Shown here: one piece after another, positions 7,084 through 13,831 of the stretch
Position numbering within the stretch: the first letter of the stretch is position 1
Layout of the letters: each line of letters starts with the position of its first letter
From: Gammaproteobacteria bacterium UBA7449
GTDB lineage: Bacteria > Pseudomonadota > Gammaproteobacteria > Pseudomonadales > Pseudohongiellaceae
NCBI GenBank assembly: GCA_002477465.1
Contig: DLPV01000009.1
Coordinates: 1-13,831 of the forward strand
DNA length: 13,831 nt
Direction of reading: 5' to 3'
Translations under genes and position numbers: made by a program
The notes under the pieces: generated by a model
What the model saw: the letters and a program-made list of their open reading frames with translations, nothing else
The model's database searches: none
What the model was told of the DNA's origin: nothing

Positions 7084-8754
7084 CTATTCAGCTGGTTTGA
7101 AAGCCAGCAGTACATTGCCGGAAACCTGGCTGAAGGATCCATAGCCCGAGCCGACGAATACCATGCCAGATCCGGCAGCGATCGAATGGCTATCGATCGA
7201 ACCACCATAACCTTCCACACCGTTTACGGTGTCGAAATCTGTGGCAGTGTCATATTCAAATAGCACTTCCCCGGAATCTGCATTGAAAACGAACAGGCGG
7301 CCGTCCAGCCCCGCTGTAATAACTGCGCCATCTATGGTCAGCGGGGCGGCTGAAAATCCGTAAAGCCCTTCACAACGTCGCAGGCGACCGTCGCGTCCCT
7401 CGCAATCTGACTCAACTTCGTAGAACCAGCTTGGTTCGCCTGTGCCGAGAAAGAAAGAATAAAGACCAGGGCGACTAACCTGTCCCATGCCGCCAGGATC
7501 GTTTACGGTCATAAAGGCGCGTTCTGAGTCTGTCGTGATGCCCCAGTGATTGCCGCCCAGCGCTGTGCCTTCTCCAATTCGCTGGTTCCAGACCAAGGCG
7601 CCGGAATCAGGATCAAGCGCCCAGATGTCGCCAGACTTTTGCCCCGCTACCAGCAGTTCGCGGTCACCGGCTTCTAACAGAATAGCGGGGCCACCGAAGT
7701 CATAGTCAACGGAGTTGGTGTCATCCAGTATGATGCAGTTGGGACCACCGGCACTGCAGCCAAAGTTCCACATATCATTTGCCAGTGCCTGAAATACCCA
7801 TTTCTCCTCCCCGGTTTCCAGATCCAGCGCGATAATCGCGTCGCTAGTACCGGTGGTAGGATGTGAAGTGTTTTCCCCAGTGGTGACATAGATCTGAGCT
7901 CGTGCCGCATCGATTGTCGGCGTGGTCCAAATGGGCGCGCCGGAAGGGCCGCGCTGCTTAACGCCAGTGGAGCTCTCCATGCCAGTATACTGGGCCGCCG
8001 GCATGGTGTGGTATTCCCAGATCTTTGCGCCGGTGCGGACATTCAGTGCCGTGACGGCGCCGTGGTTTTCACAGCACTCGTAATTCGGATTCCCACCCGT
8101 GATAACACCCGAACCTGATACCGGAACAATGATGCGGTCTTCGTGAATGACCGGCGTGCCTGTAAGCATACCCTGATTGTTCGAAGCCTGACCGCTGGCA
8201 GTCCAGTTCTGTTCGCCAGTTTCAGCACTGATGGAGTGGATCATGCCGCGTTGATCGCTGAACACAAGGATCCCTTCACCATCAATAACCCCATAAGCCA
8301 TAGAGGAGCGCAGGCGAGTGCCGGCGTTGTAAACCCACTTCGCGCAACCTGAATCGGTATCCAGGGCAAAAACGCGACTGGCATCTGTGGCCGAGTAGAA
8401 AATCGTCGAGCCGACAATCACTGGTGCTGCGCGCATGCTGGAAGTTGCTGGAAATGCTATCGCCCAGGCTAACTCCAGGTCAGACAGATCGGCGGTGGTC
8501 AGACCCGCCTGGGCTGCGCTGATATAGCGTGGGTTATTGCCCTCAGCATTGGTGTAGGTAAAAGATACTGTTTGGCTCAAGTCGACAGCCCGATCACCGG
8601 CTGCACACATGCTCGCTGTGACCCAGTCTTCGTCGCCCTCGCCGGCATCTTGCTGAGCCGATGCTGAATGTGCAAAAGCCAGACCAGTGACCAGCACGGT
8701 GGTCAGGCTCAGCAGTGCGCGAAAACGAGTTAGAAATTGGGAATAAATTGTCAT
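7084..8754 (-). CDS. secreted PQQ-binding-like beta-propeller protein, polyvinyl-alcohol-dehydrogenase-like
   Basis: A 556-residue exported propeller protein. The start ATG (8752-8754) follows AGAAGG (8762-8767) by 7 nt; the frame is open to 8853 but that extension is not signal-like. The signal peptide covers residues 1-33 and ends in SASA. About seven blades carry the quinoprotein repeat ALDxxTGxxxW, for example ALDTDSGCAKW, ALDLETGEEKW and ALDPDSGALVW. Adjacent Cys227-Cys228 in YECCENHGAV match the Cys-Cys site that stacks on PQQ in quinoprotein alcohol dehydrogenases and occurs in polyvinyl alcohol dehydrogenases. No CXXCH is present, so the heme-c domain of some relatives is missing and an outside electron acceptor would be needed. 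Likely role: periplasmic oxidation of a secondary alcohol or polymer. It could instead be a non-catalytic PQQ-like propeller. Confidence 0.82.
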   Translation of the reverse strand: MTIYSQFLTRFRALLSLTTVLVTGLAFAHSASAQQDAGEGDEDWVTASMCAAGDRAVDLSQTVSFTYTNAEGNNPRYISAAQAGLTTADLSDLELAWAIAFPATSSMRAAPVIVGSTIFYSATDASRVFALDTDSGCAKWVYNAGTRLRSSMAYGVIDGEGILVFSDQRGMIHSISAETGEQNWTASGQASNNQGMLTGTPVIHEDRIIVPVSGSGVITGGNPNYECCENHGAVTALNVRTGAKIWEYHTMPAAQYTGMESSTGVKQRGPSGAPIWTTPTIDAARAQIYVTTGENTSHPTTGTSDAIIALDLETGEEKWVFQALANDMWNFGCSAGGPNCIILDDTNSVDYDFGGPAILLEAGDRELLVAGQKSGDIWALDPDSGALVWNQRIGEGTALGGNHWGITTDSERAFMTVNDPGGMGQVSRPGLYSFFLGTGEPSWFYEVESDCEGRDGRLRRCEGLYGFSAAPLTIDGAVITAGLDGRLFVFNADSGEVLFEYDTATDFDTVNGVEGYGGSIDSHSIAAGSGMVFVGSGYGSFSQVSGNVLLAFKPAE

Positions 8755-9093
8755 AACAGTACCTTCTGGGTGAATCATCACAGGATGCGCGATTCCAATT
8801 AGGTTCGTCCGGGTCGCATGGTAAGTCATCATAAAACTGAAAGCCGGCGCCAAAAATACAAGAAATAGACCTCCAGCACCAGCTGTTACAGCCTATCCCC
8901 ATATCAGTCTGCGGATTGGCTAAAAAAGCACTTGATAAATGAACCCGTGCGCAAGACCGCATTGAAACAATTTACGCCAAGTGTGCTGAAAAAGATTGTC
9001 AGGACTCTCAAATAATCTACAAAAGCAAAACCCAATATCTGTGTCTGCTGCAGCGCCGGTAATTGGGCAGAATACATTCCCAACTTCGGCTAT
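8755..9093. other. intergenic region upstream of the quinoprotein gene
   Basis: No intact gene is seen. Nearest 8754 lies the leader of the minus-strand quinoprotein gene. Towards 9093 the plus strand should once have held the front part of the decayed kinase (dimerisation domain and N box), but I could not recognise those pieces in any frame. The sequence is either too eroded or the gene was cut off here. Confidence 0.4.
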
Positions 9094-9756
9094 ATGTTCC
9101 GATGCACGCTCGACTGTGCACGCGTGATTGATACGGGAATCGGCATTGAGGCTGAGTTGTTGGATAGAACTTTCGATCCGTTCACTAGCACTATGCAAGC
9201 TGGTCTAGACAGTGGTTCAGGATTGACCATAGGCATGGGAACCGCGCGCCAAACTCAAGGGATTTATCGGAGTTCAGTCTGCGCCAGTGCGGGGGACGGA
9301 GCTGATGTTTTGCTTGCCGCTGCGGCGAGCTCAGCTAGAGGTCAGTTTTACTTCTGCTTGCTCTGAAACTTTCGCCGGTAGTGGCACGATCCTGGTTCTT
9401 GAGAGGGCAGGGTTCGAGATGCTGTGAGCAGACACGAGTGAAGCCTGCCTCAATTTCTATGATAGAACTATTAGAAGAAATAGACTTGGCGCTATTGTAT
9501 GTGATTATACCAAGTATGTATGGCAGAAATATTATGAAGGAGCTCGGCGCTCGCTGATACATTCGCCACTTCTTTTTATATGCGACTATTCTGACGCAGA
9601 GATTCACATTGGTTTTTCCCTGGCGCAATACGTCGAGATGAATACCAAACTTTTAAACGCGACGAACTTTTGCGACAGATAAAAGGACTGTGGCAAACGG
9701 GGAGGTCAACAGGCTCACGCCGGCGCTGGAATAGCCAAGTTAGTATTAGCAGGTAA
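9094..9756 (+). pseudogene. decayed hybrid sensor histidine kinase (ATPase + receiver domains)
   Basis: Remains of a hybrid two-component kinase. Frame 1 holds the back half of a kinase ATPase domain: G1 box DTGIGI (9130-9147), F box FDPF (9172-9183) and a damaged G2 box GSGLTI (9214-9231), ending at TGA 9364. A shifted frame then reads GSGTILV (9377-9397) joined straight to LERAGFEML (9398-9424), as if the receiver's acidic pair and first helix were deleted. After a TGA the same frame gives ADTSEACLNFYD. Another frame reads EEIDLALLYVIIPSMYGR (from 9474), with Tyr (TAT, 9498-9500) where the phosphorylated Asp belongs. A further shift gives LLFICDYSDAEIHIGFSL (9569-9622), and a last one TFKRDELLRQIKGLW (9649-9693), the receiver's usual end. 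No HisKA domain is left. Several frameshifts, two stops and lost key residues make function very unlikely. The start is set by the first recognisable part. Confidence 0.8.
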
Positions 9757-9810
9757 GTTAATCGAAAAAGCCACATGAATCGGGCCCAAGGGTACTTCTC
9801 GATAATACAA

Positions 9811-9819
9811 TGCTATAAA
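9811..9819 (+). promoter_or_regulatory. candidate extended -10 promoter for the 2OG/TPR cluster
   Basis: TGCTATAAA fits the extended -10 pattern TGnTATAAT with one mismatch. It lies about 130 nt before the first oxygenase ATG and just after the pseudogene. No good -35 box is seen at the usual distance, which extended -10 promoters tolerate. The 9820-9949 leader holds no gene I trust. Confidence 0.3.
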
Positions 9820-9949
9820 ATTTACTCATTCTGCTTTTAAAAAGACCTCGACGATGTGGTTTGAGCTGAGAGAGGAAATGTTGGGTGCCAGGGCAAAATC
9901 CAGTATGTTTAGCACTTCATAGATAGTAAAACTGTTGCCTGGCCATGCA

Positions 9950-10582
9950 ATGAGTCAGGTCAAAGGAGCGTCAAGCTTGCAGATAGTGCCAAATTATCTC
10001 TTCCCCACGGCAGTGTGGAATACACTTTTCGATGACTGGGAGAGTTTTAATGCGACTCTGCTCGAGCAAATCTATCGCCTGAGAGACCAGGATCCTGCGG
10101 GTGTGGAAAATACGAATGTTAGAGGTTGGCAGAGTCCTAACAACGTGCAGAACCTTCCAGAGTTCGAGCCGCTGAACCTGCGTATCTTGCAAGTCTGTCA
10201 GCGGATTGCTGAGTCTCAGCACTTTCATCCTGATCTGGTCTTGCAGCATGAGGCCTGGATCAATATCAATCCCCCGGGCGCGTCAAACAAAATCCACTTT
10301 CACGCTAACTGCCATTTCAGCGGCATCTACTACATCAGCCTGAAGCCACCAGAGTGCGGCAGTATCTTTTTTCGTGACCCCCGGGTGGCTTCAAGAATGC
10401 TTACCTATCCCACGACTCAGCCAACCGAGTTTACTAGCGATGAAGTAAGGATGGACCCGGAGGCGGGGCGTATGTATGTATTCCCCGGCTGGCTGGAGCA
10501 TGGGGTTGAAGAAAACCGAAGCGATCAGGACCGGGTGAGCATTGCTTTTAACGTAGTTGCTGGCAAACGCCAGGTAGATTAG
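9950..10582 (+). CDS. putative 2OG-Fe(II) oxygenase, TIGR02466-type
   Basis: A 210-residue cytoplasmic protein, matching by pattern the TIGR02466 group of putative 2-oxoglutarate/iron oxygenases with a cupin-like double-stranded helix core. Visible marks are LFPTAVW near the N-terminus, NVRGWQS, then KIHFHANCHFSGIYYI with His116, His118 and His122 as candidate iron ligands. SIFFRDPR and GRMYVFPGWLEHGV with His184 follow, and DRVSIAFN with Arg195 as the likely 2OG-carboxylate binder. ATG 9950 is chosen over in-frame TTG 9935; neither has a good ribosome site, so the start is uncertain. The family's substrates are unknown, and related proteins often sit beside TPR proteins. It is first in a same-strand run, 94 nt before the TPR gene, and may be co-transcribed with it. 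Confidence 0.8.
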   Translation: MSQVKGASSLQIVPNYLFPTAVWNTLFDDWESFNATLLEQIYRLRDQDPAGVENTNVRGWQSPNNVQNLPEFEPLNLRILQVCQRIAESQHFHPDLVLQHEAWININPPGASNKIHFHANCHFSGIYYISLKPPECGSIFFRDPRVASRMLTYPTTQPTEFTSDEVRMDPEAGRMYVFPGWLEHGVEENRSDQDRVSIAFNVVAGKRQVD

Positions 10583-10584
10583 CG

Positions 10585-10616
10585 AAACAGCTTGGCGGTC
10601 GTTAGCGCGGCTGTTT
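10585..10616 (+). repeat. 7-bp inverted repeat in the gap between oxygenase and TPR genes
   Basis: AAACAGC (10585-10591) and GCTGTTT (10610-10616) are perfect arms around an 18-nt loop, directly after the oxygenase stop. No T run follows, so it is more likely an RNA-stability or attenuation element than a terminator. A smaller CTCG/CGAG hairpin follows near 10626-10639. Confidence 0.35.
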
Positions 10617-10676
10617 GAGCAAGCGCTCGTGTTAGCGAGTAGACTCTGAAGTTTTTAAGCAGGTTCATTCAAGACC

Positions 10677-11711
10677 GTGCAAGACCCACCGCACAATTCC
10701 AACAATCCTATGGGCACGCCTCCGACCGATGATCAGGTCTTGGAGCATGAGCAGATGCTCCAGACTGCTATGCAGCACCAGCGAGCTGGCCGCCTCGCTC
10801 AGGCAGAGCAGCTTTACCGACAGGTCCTGGCCTCCGACCCCCAACAACCTGTCGCACTGCATATGCTGGGGGTCCTGGCTCATATGGCAGGCCAGAGCGA
10901 GCTTGGAATCGAACTGATAGCGGCGGCCGTGGTGAGTGCGCCGCACTACGTGTCTGCGCACAATAATCTCGGCAATATGTTGCGAGAACTTGGGAGACTC
11001 GAGCAAGCTTTGGCAGCCTATGAGCGGGCCTTGGCGCATAAACCGGACTATGCCGAGGCGCTGGGGAATATTGGGTTGGCTCAGCAGGGTCTTGGCAGAA
11101 CCGAGGAAGCTGTCAGCAGTTACCGCAGGGCGCTGGCAATCAAGCCAGAACTGGTAGATACCCAAAATAATCTCGGCAATGTCTTGTGCGAACTAGGTAA
11201 GCTAGATGAAGCCATGGTGTGCTACCGCAGGGCCCTAGAGATTCACCCGCGCTATGCCCAGATCCACTATAACCTCGGTGCAGCCCTCAAGCAGCAGGGC
11301 GAGTTGCACTTGGCTCTGGAGAGTCTACGCGAGGCAGTGCAACTGCAGCCTGACTTTGCTGCTGCGCATACTAGTCTGGCACTGACTCTGCAGCGACTGG
11401 GCCGGCTCGAGGATGCGGTGACTGGCTATCGACAGGCTTTATACCTGGAACCTGATAACCCGGTTTTCCTTGCCAACCTCGCCAATGCGCTGGATTTGCT
11501 TGGTGAGTTGGAGGAAGCGCTGGCATGCTACCGCAAGGCGCTGGCGCTCAATCCCAGGGCACGCGAGACCGCTGGCTCCATTGGTTCACTTTTGCTGGCC
11601 ATGGGAAAGCTGGAAGAGGGATTGGTCATGGAGCGGCAAGGATTTGGTGTAGTGAAATTCGATCTCGAGCACGGCGTCAGTATCAAGAACGGAGCGGATT
11701 CAGTCGAATAG
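10677..11711 (+). CDS. free-standing tetratricopeptide repeat protein
   Basis: A 344-residue soluble protein made almost wholly of TPRs. The repeats start near residue 27 and run every 34 residues to about 295, giving eight units of the form NNLGxxLxxLGxxxEAxxxYxxALxxxPxx, plus a ninth unit at 296-329. The tail turns into GFGVVKFDLEHGVSI, which resembles the linker that joins TPRs to a catalytic domain in larger TPR-oxygenase proteins. Here a stop codon cuts it off, and the next gene, an oxygenase, starts 2 bp later. The GTG at 10677 is the outermost start, with only a weak AGG upstream; ATG 10710 is possible and would lose 11 residues before the repeats. TPRs bind proteins or peptides, so a substrate-presenting partner of the flanking oxygenases is inferred. 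It has no signal peptide or membrane segment. Confidence 0.88.
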   Translation: MQDPPHNSNNPMGTPPTDDQVLEHEQMLQTAMQHQRAGRLAQAEQLYRQVLASDPQQPVALHMLGVLAHMAGQSELGIELIAAAVVSAPHYVSAHNNLGNMLRELGRLEQALAAYERALAHKPDYAEALGNIGLAQQGLGRTEEAVSSYRRALAIKPELVDTQNNLGNVLCELGKLDEAMVCYRRALEIHPRYAQIHYNLGAALKQQGELHLALESLREAVQLQPDFAAAHTSLALTLQRLGRLEDAVTGYRQALYLEPDNPVFLANLANALDLLGELEEALACYRKALALNPRARETAGSIGSLLLAMGKLEEGLVMERQGFGVVKFDLEHGVSIKNGADSVE

Positions 11712-11713
11712 CC

Positions 11714-12373
11714 ATGATTCGAGTGAAGCAGAGGGGATCTATCGTGCAAGAACAAAAAACAGTGCAAAGAATTGAAATTTCAGCCAGCGCAGAAATCCCC
11801 CATTTTATCGGCGCTTGGACAATCGAGCCGCTGTCCTTGTGTGATGAGTTGATAGCATTTTTTGAGGCACACCCGGATAACCAGTCCCAGGGTAAGATCG
11901 CAGGCGGTTTAAACACCGAATCAAAGCAATCCACCGACCTGACAATCCGGCCGCGGGAGCTGCAGCAGTCAGACCACCTGCCGGTGCGCGACTACCTGGA
12001 CGCACTCTTCGCCTGTTACACAGATTACCTCGAACAATGGCCCTTCCTGAAGGGGGTGATGCCGAGCATGGAATTAAGCTCATTTAATATCCAGCGTTAT
12101 CAACCCGGTGGGCATTTCCTCAAGCTGCACTCTGAGCGAACTACGTTGGCAACCTCCCACCGGGTGCTGGCCTGGATGACATACCTGAACGACGTTGAAG
12201 ATGGTGGTTCAACCGAATTTGTGCAGCAGAGTATTGAGGTGCAGCCGAGCAGGGGCAAAACCCTGATTTGGCCTGCAGAGTGGACCCACGCCCATCGTGC
12301 CAATGTGCTGAATTCAGGCGCTAAGTACATCATCACCGGCTGGATTCATTTCCCACCCAGTAAAACAGCCTGA
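11714..12373 (+). CDS. 2OG-Fe(II) oxygenase (prolyl-4-hydroxylase-like, HxE type)
   Basis: A 219-residue cytoplasmic oxygenase with the prolyl-4-hydroxylase-type core. The first half has IGAWTIEPLSLCDEL and KQSTDLTI. The iron site appears as His139-Ser-Glu141 (in FLKLHSER) in place of the commoner HxD, with His192 or His194 in EWTHAH, and Lys204 (GAKYIITGW) as probable 2OG binder. Between them lie VLAWMTYLND and DGGSTEF, standard for this fold. An HxE pair occurs in a known bacterial branch, so activity is expected. ATG 11714 lies 2 bp after the TPR stop, implying translational coupling. GTG 11744 has the better ribosome site (GAGGGGA, 11731-11737) and would drop 10 poorly conserved residues. 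The target is probably a protein or peptide bound by the TPR partner (inference). Confidence 0.87.
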   Translation: MIRVKQRGSIVQEQKTVQRIEISASAEIPHFIGAWTIEPLSLCDELIAFFEAHPDNQSQGKIAGGLNTESKQSTDLTIRPRELQQSDHLPVRDYLDALFACYTDYLEQWPFLKGVMPSMELSSFNIQRYQPGGHFLKLHSERTTLATSHRVLAWMTYLNDVEDGGSTEFVQQSIEVQPSRGKTLIWPAEWTHAHRANVLNSGAKYIITGWIHFPPSKTA

Positions 12374-12407
12374 CAAGCTGATCTGCCCATTTTTCCTGGC
12401 CCCTGGT

Positions 12408-12451
12408 GCGCTGCAAATGGAGCCAGTGACTCTCTTGTAGCGCTTTGTTTT
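12408..12451 (+). terminator. candidate intrinsic terminator of the 2OG/TPR cluster
   Basis: GCGCTGCAA (12408-12416) pairs with TTGTAGCGC (12435-12443), one G-U pair included. The 18-nt loop can add a small GAG/CTC stem. TTTGTTTT follows directly (12444-12451). It lies about 35 nt past the oxygenase stop and would separate this cluster from the receptor gene. Confidence 0.6.
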
Positions 12452-12498
12452 CAATAACCTATGTGCACCAAGGTCAGGTGTTTTGAGGAATCGGTGGG

Positions 12499-12532
12499 GC
12501 GTTTCTGAAACGCAAAAAATGATTCGAATCAT
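12499..12532. promoter_or_regulatory. two adjacent palindromes upstream of the receptor gene
   Basis: GCGTTTCTGAAACGC (12499-12513, 7-bp arms around one base) and ATGATTCGAATCAT (12519-12532, perfect 14-bp palindrome) are five A residues apart. Their tiny loops suit dimeric protein-binding sites better than RNA hairpins. They sit at the front of an AT-rich, gene-free stretch (12533-12806) before the TonB-dependent receptor. Neither matches the Fur consensus well, and the regulator is unknown. Confidence 0.45.
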
Positions 12533-12806
12533 AAGTATTATCTATTCATATTCTTCTAAATTTTGCGCTTAAAGTCCCAAAATCGAACGCTATATCTATA
12601 AAAAATGTTATTTATCAATGGGATGAATTTCAGGGGATTGCTTCGCCCACAAATGAAATACACTTAGTTAAATAATTAATTTGGGCTTGTGTAACATCTT
12701 GTTGCAGTCTATCCTCGTAGGCTGGAGGTCATGCACACCCATGGTAAGTGCGTGATTTCCTATAAAAAAAGAAGCTTCTAAATTAAAAGAAATTTGGAGA
12801 GATTGT

Positions 12807-13831
12807 ATGCAGTTTAAAATTCCACATAAGCGTAGTTTGCTTTGTTCGGCGATTTCCATGTCTCTTCTTCCTATATCTGGTGTGTCGCTAGCGCAAGACC
12901 AGGTAGAGGAAGTGGTAGTCACGGGTTCATTCATTCGTCGAAGTGAAGGATTCACCCAGGCTTCATCAGTGACTCAGCTCAACGCAGCTGACCTGGAAGC
13001 CCAAGGTACTTTGAACCTGGGTGAGGTGGTACAAAACCTCACTTTTGTAAACGGTGCTGCTTCGTCAGTAACCAATACTATTCAGGGTACTGACTCCCGT
13101 TCTACTTCAATCGACCTCCGTGGTCTTGGCGCGAGTTCTACACTGACCTTGCTGGATGGCAAGCGTCTGGTGAACCAGAACGTAAACGCCTTGATTCCCA
13201 CCATCGCGATCCAGCGCATGGATATCGTTGCTGACGGTGCTGCGGCACTTTACGGTAATGAGGCGGTGGCAGGTGTGGTCAATTTTGTACCTTACACATC
13301 CTATGACGGCTTTAAGGTTGATTCCTATGCCGAACAGGATTCTCGTGGCGATTATGATGAGCATTCCGTGCAGATGTTATGGGGTGGCGAAATCGGCGAC
13401 GTAGACGTGGTAGTTGCTGGTCAATTCCGTCAGAACAGCCGCCTTGGTTGGGATGAGCGCAGCTTGTTGGCCAACTCCGGTCTAACTGTTTCATCTAACG
13501 CACCGGGTAACTGGTATACCCCTGATCGTGGCCCAGATGGTCTCTACACTGGCTCGCGCTCCCGCACGCCAGACCCGTCCTGTCGTCCAGGTTCTGAGCG
13601 TACTGACTACTCTCGAGATCAGATCGCCAACGAGTTTGGTAATCTGCTAGGGTCCAGCTGCTTCTTTGATTTCGGAGATAACCGCTCCTATCGCGAACCT
13701 ACCGAGACAACCCAGTTCTATGCCAACGCAACTTGGGATGTCAGCGATGACCTGACTTTGAAAGCACAAGCATTCCGCACTAGGCTGGCGGAGAGGACCT
13801 ACACCTCGACCTCCAATCCGGGTAATTCCCG
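12807..13831 (+). CDS. TonB-dependent outer-membrane receptor (partial, 3' end outside window)
   Basis: The first 341 residues of a TonB-dependent receptor, which imports large or scarce nutrients across the outer membrane using TonB energy. The start ATG follows GGAGAG (12796-12801) by 5 nt. The signal peptide is residues 1-29, cleaved after SLA before QDQ. The TonB box is EEVVVTG (34-40), followed by GSFIRR. The plug domain follows to about residue 160, with LRGLGASSTLTLLDGKRL (Arg105 in RGLG), IQRMDIVADGAAALYG and VVNFVPY. Alternating beta-strand sequence of the barrel starts after that. Cysteines near residues 256 and 290 may pair in a barrel loop. The frame is open to the last base, and a full protein of this class is usually 800-1000 residues. 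The ligand cannot be read; the plug resembles peptide/carbohydrate-type rather than siderophore-specific receptors (weak inference). Confidence 0.93.
   Translation, partial: MQFKIPHKRSLLCSAISMSLLPISGVSLAQDQVEEVVVTGSFIRRSEGFTQASSVTQLNAADLEAQGTLNLGEVVQNLTFVNGAASSVTNTIQGTDSRSTSIDLRGLGASSTLTLLDGKRLVNQNVNALIPTIAIQRMDIVADGAAALYGNEAVAGVVNFVPYTSYDGFKVDSYAEQDSRGDYDEHSVQMLWGGEIGDVDVVVAGQFRQNSRLGWDERSLLANSGLTVSSNAPGNWYTPDRGPDGLYTGSRSRTPDPSCRPGSERTDYSRDQIANEFGNLLGSSCFFDFGDNRSYREPTETTQFYANATWDVSDDLTLKAQAFRTRLAERTYTSTSNPGNS

Noticed and set aside
8755..8853. N-terminal extension of the quinoprotein to 8853
   Set aside because: The ATG at 8754 has a good ribosome site and begins a clean signal peptide; the extension would bury it.
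9094..9366. Open frame of 90 residues as an intact gene
   Set aside because: Its sequence is a damaged kinase ATPase domain without N box, and the receiver domain continues behind it in other frames; it is part of a pseudogene.
9854..9922. 22-codon leader peptide before the first oxygenase
   Set aside because: It has a start codon and purines nearby, but no attenuator-like codon run or terminator follows, and so short a frame is expected by chance.
2569..13831. Lasso-peptide-type system, since S9 peptidases and TonB receptors occur in such clusters
   Set aside because: No precursor, cyclase or leader protease gene is seen, and the peptidases are not beside the receptor.

Overview
The window looks like chromosome from an aquatic, heterotrophic gammaproteobacterium, of the Halieaceae/Cellvibrionales sort. 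This rests on gene content only: a TonB-dependent receptor, exported S9 peptidases, a UrcA-family protein, a PVA-dehydrogenase-like quinoprotein and several 2-oxoglutarate (2OG) oxygenases. Base composition is moderate in genes, with AT-rich spacers. No rRNA, tRNA, CRISPR array, intact transposase or phage gene was seen, and the genus cannot be fixed from this sequence.

Left part (1-2301). A purine tract and an 11-bp inverted repeat sit beyond the 3' end of a minus-strand gene for a TPR protein fused to an aspartyl/asparaginyl beta-hydroxylase domain. A spacer of nearly 600 bp with several inverted repeats follows, then a small secreted UrcA-family protein with a good terminator behind it.

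Middle part (2569-8754). Two exported S9-family serine peptidases lie head to tail. A strong intrinsic terminator separates them, so they are paralogous neighbours rather than one simple operon. Converging on them from the minus strand is a secreted PQQ-type beta-propeller protein related to polyvinyl alcohol dehydrogenase, with an adjacent Cys-Cys pair and no heme-c motif. A small coding-looking open frame of unknown status lies between the convergent genes.

Right part (9094-13831). Beyond the quinoprotein lies a decayed hybrid sensor kinase: an ATPase domain followed by a receiver domain readable only across several frames. Next comes a plus-strand cluster of a TIGR02466-type putative 2OG-Fe(II) oxygenase, a free-standing TPR protein and, 2 bp later, a second 2OG-Fe(II) oxygenase, closed by a candidate terminator. 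An AT-rich control region with two adjacent palindromes precedes a TonB-dependent receptor that runs off the window.

How the genes may work together (inference): the receptor, the two peptidases and the quinoprotein fit an envelope programme for taking up and breaking down peptide-like or alcohol-containing polymers. The TPR and 2OG proteins look like a cytoplasmic protein- or peptide-hydroxylation module whose TPR part selects the substrate. The most unusual observations are the relic two-component gene and the split 2OG-TPR-2OG cluster beside the receptor.
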